Source: an uncultured Bacteroidales bacterium
GTDB lineage: Bacteria; Bacteroidota; Bacteroidia; Bacteroidales; UBA932
Assembly: GCA_934678915.1 (NCBI GenBank)
Contig: CAKUSF010000082.1
Span: 1-9,294 of the forward strand
DNA length: 9,294 bases
Direction of reading: 5' to 3'
Below the pieces are notes generated by a model that was not told where the DNA came from, did not search any database, and saw only the letters and a program-made list of their open reading frames with translations. Position numbers and translations under genes: made by a program. Positions 5,990 to 9,294 of this stretch are shown in pieces. Each line of letters begins with the position of its first letter. Position 1 is the stretch's first letter.

Positions 5990-7171
5990 TCATCTTATCT
6001 GAAGTTGTTCTGATTTAGCGTAGCAGTGCTGGAGAAGATCCACGGAGATAAAGCCATCACATTCTAGTGTGGTGACAAGGTGGCTTACATGGCTGTAGGT
6101 CCATTTCAATTTCTCACATAATTCGTCCACAGAAATCCCGCGCTTGCTCTTAACTAGCACGGCTAACCTTATTATGTCAAGATAATCAGACTCCGGCAAT
6201 CTGTCCCTATAGTATTCCTCAACATCAGCCTTGTAATCTTCTTTCAAAATCTTGCCGGAATTGCCAAGGCCCAGCCTTGAGACAAGCTCTCCCAAGTCTC
6301 CAATCTGTTCAGCGAGATTCTCTCGAATCAGAAGATTACATCCTTGAGAGACAGGATCATCAATCCTTCCCGGCAAAGCATAGACATCTCTTCCATAGGA
6401 TGAAGCCAGACGAGCTGTCATCATGCCCCCACCTCTAATCTTGGACTCGACAAGAATCGTAGCACGACATATTCCAGCAATGATTCTATTGCGGCGAAGG
6501 AAATTGATCCTGACTGCATCCGTACCAGGAGGATAGTCCGAGATCAATGCACAGCCTGGCGTTGAAGCGATTCTCTCTCCGACTTCCCGATTTCGAGACG
6601 GATAGAGGCTGTCTATTCCAGTAGCCATAACAGCCACCGTAGGCAGCCCTCCATCCAATGCAGAAACATGCGCCACGACATCGACACCGATAGCCAAGCC
6701 ACTAACAATCAAAGGCTTGATCTTAGCACTTGCCATCGCACCAACTATCCTTTGGCACCAATCCTTACCATAATGCGTCAAAGCACGAGTCCCCACGACC
6801 GCAATTTGTGGATGGCCTTCAAAAACTACCTCAGGAGAAGACACACCTTTATAATAAAGCCCCAAAGGAGGATCTTCACACTCCATCAGCAGTGCCGGAT
6901 AGCCGACATCTCCTATTCCCACAAACCGACACCCTTCCCTTTCAAGGTTCTCCAATTCCATTGCTGCCGACTCAAAGGCACTTCCAGTAATCAGCGAATT
7001 AAATCTAATCTTTGAATATGCACCCAGAACCCTCGCAACCTCTTCCGGCTCCGAGAACACCGATGTGGCACAACCCACAGCTTCTATGACCTTCAAACCA
7101 AGTTTAGGTTCAAATCCAAAAATTCTGTTGAGAGCACAAAGCGCTGCCCTCTCTTCAAACGACATTTCCAT
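5990..7171 (-). CDS. dprA: DNA-processing protein A (DprA/Smf)
   Basis: Loads RecA on incoming single-stranded DNA during transformation, in the cytoplasm; many non-competent bacteria keep it too. The 393-residue product has an N-terminal helical region (about 1-60), then the Rossmann-like domain: IAVVGTRALTHYG (123-135), LIVSGLAIGVDVVAH (154-168), ATGIDSLYPSRN (183-194), INFLRRNRIIAG (222-233), ILVESKIRGGGMMTARLA (239-256) and GRDVYALPGRIDDPVSQGCN (260-279). A C-terminal winged-helix region (about 333-385; ISVDELCEKLKWTYSHVSHLVTTLE) completes the full DprA layout. The usual SGS-TA stretch is GGGMMTA here. Start choice: ATG at 7171 (MEMSFEERA); GTG at 7177 or ATG at 7165 are alternatives. It stands alone, converging with queA and diverging from tatD. 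Confidence 0.94.
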   Translation of the reverse strand: MEMSFEERAALCALNRIFGFEPKLGLKVIEAVGCATSVFSEPEEVARVLGAYSKIRFNSLITGSAFESAAMELENLEREGCRFVGIGDVGYPALLMECEDPPLGLYYKGVSSPEVVFEGHPQIAVVGTRALTHYGKDWCQRIVGAMASAKIKPLIVSGLAIGVDVVAHVSALDGGLPTVAVMATGIDSLYPSRNREVGERIASTPGCALISDYPPGTDAVRINFLRRNRIIAGICRATILVESKIRGGGMMTARLASSYGRDVYALPGRIDDPVSQGCNLLIRENLAEQIGDLGELVSRLGLGNSGKILKEDYKADVEEYYRDRLPESDYLDIIRLAVLVKSKRGISVDELCEKLKWTYSHVSHLVTTLECDGFISVDLLQHCYAKSEQLQIR

Positions 7172-7279
7172 GTTCACGATATCTTAACAACGGCCCAGAA
7201 ATATGAAGCATTTTACCGGATTCTTGGTGGTTTAAAGTGAAAATATTTATGTTTCTTTTGATTATTTCTGTTTTTTATA

Positions 7280-7291
7280 GTGTCAAGACAC
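7280..7291. promoter_or_regulatory. Short inverted repeat in the dprA-tatD divergent gap, possible operator
   Basis: GTGTC-AA-GACAC is a perfect 12-bp inverted repeat, in a gap (7172-7326) that is otherwise AT-rich. It sits 22 bp before the candidate tatD -7 element, about where the -33 region would be, so a bound protein could block polymerase. It is too short to be a strong claim and may be chance. No exact TAnnTTTG element for dprA was found on the minus strand of this gap. Confidence 0.2.
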
Positions 7292-7313
7292 ATCCCGCGA
7301 AGTTTTATTTCAC

Positions 7314-7321
7314 TATCTTTG
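7314..7321 (+). promoter_or_regulatory. Candidate -7 promoter element immediately before tatD
   Basis: TATCTTTG matches TAnnTTTG exactly and ends 5 bp before the tatD ATG at 7327. If used, transcription would begin at or within a base or two of the start codon, meaning a leaderless message. No TTTG lies at the -33 distance. A chance match, or an upstream promoter in the same gap, remains possible. Confidence 0.35.
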
Positions 7322-7326
7322 ACGCC

Positions 7327-8109
7327 ATGATATTCATAGACACACATTGCCACCTCAGTGACAAAGCCTTCAATGGAGAAGAGGAGGCTTACATAAAAAG
7401 AGCTGCTGACACCGGAGTCTGTCTGATGCTCCAACCAGACATTGACAGTTCGGAGCGGGAAAGCATGTTCGAACTTGTCGAAAAATACCCTGAGTCTCTG
7501 CTTCCGATGATCGGATTATATCCCGGCTCGGTTGGTGACAATTGGCATTCAGAAATTGATTCCATGCTTAAGTTCCTTGACAAATGGGAAAACGAAAAAG
7601 GCCGTAAGGTCGTGGCAATGGGAGAGATAGGGCTTGACTACCACGAAGGTAAGGAATTTGCCCGACAGCAGAAAGAAGCTCTTGAATGGCAACTTGACTT
7701 TGCTGCACGCAAAGGTCTTCCAGTCAACATCCATCTTCGCGATGCAATGGGGGATTTCATGGAGATAGTCAGGCGGCACAAAGGGTTAAAGGGGAATATG
7801 CACGCCTACAGCGGTAGCTTGGAATCATTCCGAGAGCTACAGGAACTCGGAGACTGGCGGATCGGGGTAGGTGGTGTGGTGACATTCAAGAACGCCAGCC
7901 TTGCCGAGGTTGTAAAACACATCCCACTGGATAGAATTGTTCTGGAAACCGATGCCCCCTATCTGACCCCAGTCCCCTTCAGAGGCAAACGCAACGAGAG
8001 TTCCTACATACCATTGATCGCAGCAAAGATTGCGGAACTGAAAGGTCTCAGCATCGAAGAAGTAGCAGAAACCACAACCAATAACGCAAAAACACTTTTC
8101 GGAATATGA
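7327..8109 (+). CDS. tatD: TatD-family metal-dependent deoxyribonuclease
   Basis: A 260-residue TIM-barrel amidohydrolase-like enzyme of the TatD family; characterised members are Mg-dependent 3'-5' DNases, cytoplasmic, linked to DNA repair and quality control. All metal ligands are in place: H7 and H9 in DTHCHL, E100 in GEIGLDY, H136 in NIHLRDA, H159 in MHAYSG and D209 in LETDAPYL. The ATG at 7327 puts MIFIDTHCHL at the N-terminus, as the family requires. The frame is open 30 codons further upstream with a hydrophobic stretch (MKIFMFLLIISVFY); I reject that as the start because TatD has no signal peptide and the barrel begins at the HxH motif. The TGA overlaps the ansA ATG (ATGA), so the two genes are co-transcribed and probably translationally coupled. 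Confidence 0.95.
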   Translation: MIFIDTHCHLSDKAFNGEEEAYIKRAADTGVCLMLQPDIDSSERESMFELVEKYPESLLPMIGLYPGSVGDNWHSEIDSMLKFLDKWENEKGRKVVAMGEIGLDYHEGKEFARQQKEALEWQLDFAARKGLPVNIHLRDAMGDFMEIVRRHKGLKGNMHAYSGSLESFRELQELGDWRIGVGGVVTFKNASLAEVVKHIPLDRIVLETDAPYLTPVPFRGKRNESSYIPLIAAKIAELKGLSIEEVAETTTNNAKTLFGI

Positions 8110-9140
8110 AAAGATCCTCCATCCTTATGATTTACACAGGTGGCACGATCGGCATGAGACAAGATCCGCAGGACTTAACTCTCAAGCCGTTTGACTTCCA
8201 CCAAATTCTTGAAGAAGTACCCGAACTGAAGAAATTCGCATTAAAGATCGACTCCTTCACCTTTGATCCCCTCATCGATTCTTCAGACGTGGAACCGACT
8301 ATGTGGCAATCCCTTGCTTCACTAATCCGGAATCGATATGATGAATATGACGGATTCGTAGTCCTCCACGGAACTGACACAATGGCTTACTCCGCATCAG
8401 CATTGAGCTTTATGCTTGAAAATCTCGACAAGCCTGTCGTATTTACCGGAAGTCAGCTGCCGATTGGTGTGCCGCGCACAGACGGAAAGGAGAATCTCAT
8501 CTCCGCTGTAGAAATCGCCTCAGCAAAGGACAGCGAAGGCCATGCGCGAGTGCCGGAAGTAAGCATATTCTTCAATTCCAAATTATTAAGAGGAAATCGT
8601 TCCGTAAAGATCAGTTCCGAAGATTTCAGTGCATTTCGATCTCCGAACTGTCCTCCGCTGGCAGAAGCAGGGATCAGCATAAAGTATAACGACAGCGTCA
8701 TACGAAGGCCATCGTCATGGGGCAACTCTCTAAGAATCAGCACCTGTCTAGACACACGGGTCTCTATTCTCAAAGTTCATCCCGGCATCACGCCACAGGT
8801 CATGAAATATTTCCTTTGCGGTCCTGACATCCGCGCAGCTATTCTTGAGACCTACGGTTCCGGGAACGCTCCGTCAAGCCAATGGTTTTTAGACATCGTC
8901 AAGGAAGCTGCCGAGATGGGCAAGGTACTAATGAATGTAACCCAGTGTCTGTCAGGTACTGTCAACATGGACATCTATGCCACGGGGAAAGCCCTTGAGA
9001 AAGCAGGAGTGGTCTCAGGATCAGACATCACGACCGAAAGCGCCCTCGCAAAATTGTTCTATTTGATGGGTAAGACAACGGACAATGAATGGGTGAAATC
9101 AAGGCTTGGGGACAATCTTCAAGGAGAAATTTCCATATAA
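8106..9140 (+). CDS. ansA: Type I (cytoplasmic) L-asparaginase
   Basis: Hydrolyses asparagine to aspartate and ammonia. The 344-residue protein has no signal peptide, matching the cytoplasmic type I class. Catalytic features are complete: TGGTIGM (11-17) with nucleophile T14, the substrate-binding DSSD (58-61), HGTDTM (88-93) with the T90-D91 pair, TGSQLPIG (114-121), and the lysine of the second triad in FFNSKLLRGNR (155-165, K159). The C-terminal domain carries VHPGITPQV (224-232), ETYGSGNAP (248-256) and TQCLSGTV (279-286), all usual. Its ATG overlaps the tatD stop by 4 nt. The tatD-ansA pairing has no obvious pathway link; it probably reflects Bacteroidales gene order. A glutaminase side activity cannot be excluded from sequence. 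Confidence 0.95.
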   Translation: MKRSSILMIYTGGTIGMRQDPQDLTLKPFDFHQILEEVPELKKFALKIDSFTFDPLIDSSDVEPTMWQSLASLIRNRYDEYDGFVVLHGTDTMAYSASALSFMLENLDKPVVFTGSQLPIGVPRTDGKENLISAVEIASAKDSEGHARVPEVSIFFNSKLLRGNRSVKISSEDFSAFRSPNCPPLAEAGISIKYNDSVIRRPSSWGNSLRISTCLDTRVSILKVHPGITPQVMKYFLCGPDIRAAILETYGSGNAPSSQWFLDIVKEAAEMGKVLMNVTQCLSGTVNMDIYATGKALEKAGVVSGSDITTESALAKLFYLMGKTTDNEWVKSRLGDNLQGEISI

Positions 9141-9159
9141 ATATTGTCATTTGGAAATT
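9128..9159 (+). other. Weak stem-loop across the ansA stop codon
   Basis: AATTTCCA (9128-9135) pairs with TGGAAATT (9152-9159) across a 16-nt loop that contains the ansA TAA. The stem is AT-rich and no T-tract follows, so it is at best a weak terminator or 3'-end processing structure. The rest of the gap to 9270 is AT-rich; a smaller hairpin TCTAT/ATAGA (9201-9218) is present, and no full TAnnTTTG promoter was found. Confidence 0.2.
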
Positions 9160-9270
9160 ATTTAGTAAATTGCAACGGTTTTGTAGAAGGTTTTACGCCC
9201 TCTATGCAGCCATATAGAAAGATAACTATTTAATACATTATCAATTAAAATTAAACACACAAAAACAGTT

Positions 9271-9294
9271 ATGAAAAAGTTTTTCATGTTTTTG
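9271..9294 (+). CDS. Start of an unidentified gene with signal-peptide- or membrane-like N-terminus (truncated)
   Basis: The last 24 bases begin ATGAAAAAG and encode MKKFFMFL, which looks like the start of a signal peptide or first membrane span. The ATG follows a purine- and A-rich, Shine-Dalgarno-free leader typical of Bacteroidales starts, and lies 130 nt after ansA. In other Bacteroidales I recall a MotA/TolQ/ExbB-type proton channel gene downstream of asparaginase; eight residues cannot confirm that. Confidence 0.5.

Noticed and set aside
9141..9270. Promoter for the truncated last gene (TTTG at 9150-9153, TAAATTGC at 9166-9173)
   Set aside because: The -7-like sequence departs from TAnnTTTG and the spacing (12 bp) is much shorter than the usual about 20 bp.
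1..9294. A new multi-gene defence, mobile or biosynthetic system
   Set aside because: Every substantial gene is either a recognisable housekeeping enzyme or a single protein of common fold; there is no transposase, integrase, nuclease-effector pair, repeat array or secondary-metabolite gene set.

Overview
The window reads as ordinary chromosome from a member of the Bacteroidales (Bacteroides / Prevotella / Alistipes / Muribaculaceae type). Three things point there: the protein variants (Bacteroidetes-style QueA, RsmF and PyrE, a PyrE-linked SRPBCC protein, and an exported TPR protein with a CAQ-type signal cleavage site), the lack of Shine-Dalgarno sequences before the starts, and several exact matches to the Bacteroidetes -7 promoter element TAnnTTTG in the intergenic gaps. 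No tRNA, rRNA, CRISPR array, transposase, phage gene or toxin-antitoxin pair was seen. I did not find a new multi-gene system; the content is mostly housekeeping.

Layout. Positions 1-627 (+) hold the C-terminal part of a multispanning membrane protein, probably a bile acid:sodium symporter (BASS) family transporter cut by the window edge. It meets, tail to tail with a 3-nt gap, a leftward cluster at 4043-631: pyrE (pyrimidine synthesis), a small SRPBCC-fold protein of unknown role, an rRNA m5C methyltransferase (RsmF-like) and an exported TPR protein. The last three follow each other with gaps of 0 and about 4-10 nt, so this is almost certainly one transcript. A short divergent region (4044-4119) with face-to-face -7 elements separates pyrE from a rightward Nudix hydrolase, which is followed by queA (queuosine synthesis).

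queA ends in a 38-bp perfect palindrome that includes its stop codon. Beside it is an approximately 100-bp hairpin-rich block bounded by near-identical 11-bp direct repeats. The two fill the gap between queA and the convergent dprA (DNA uptake/recombination). A divergent region at 7172-7326 leads to tatD and ansA, which overlap by 4 nt (ATGA) and are surely co-expressed. The window ends with the first eight codons of another gene whose start looks like a signal peptide or membrane segment.

The best second-look items are the palindrome at the queA stop, the adjacent repeat-like block with possible target duplication, substitutions in normally conserved QueA motifs, the opposed pyrE/Nudix promoters, and the possibly leaderless tatD start.
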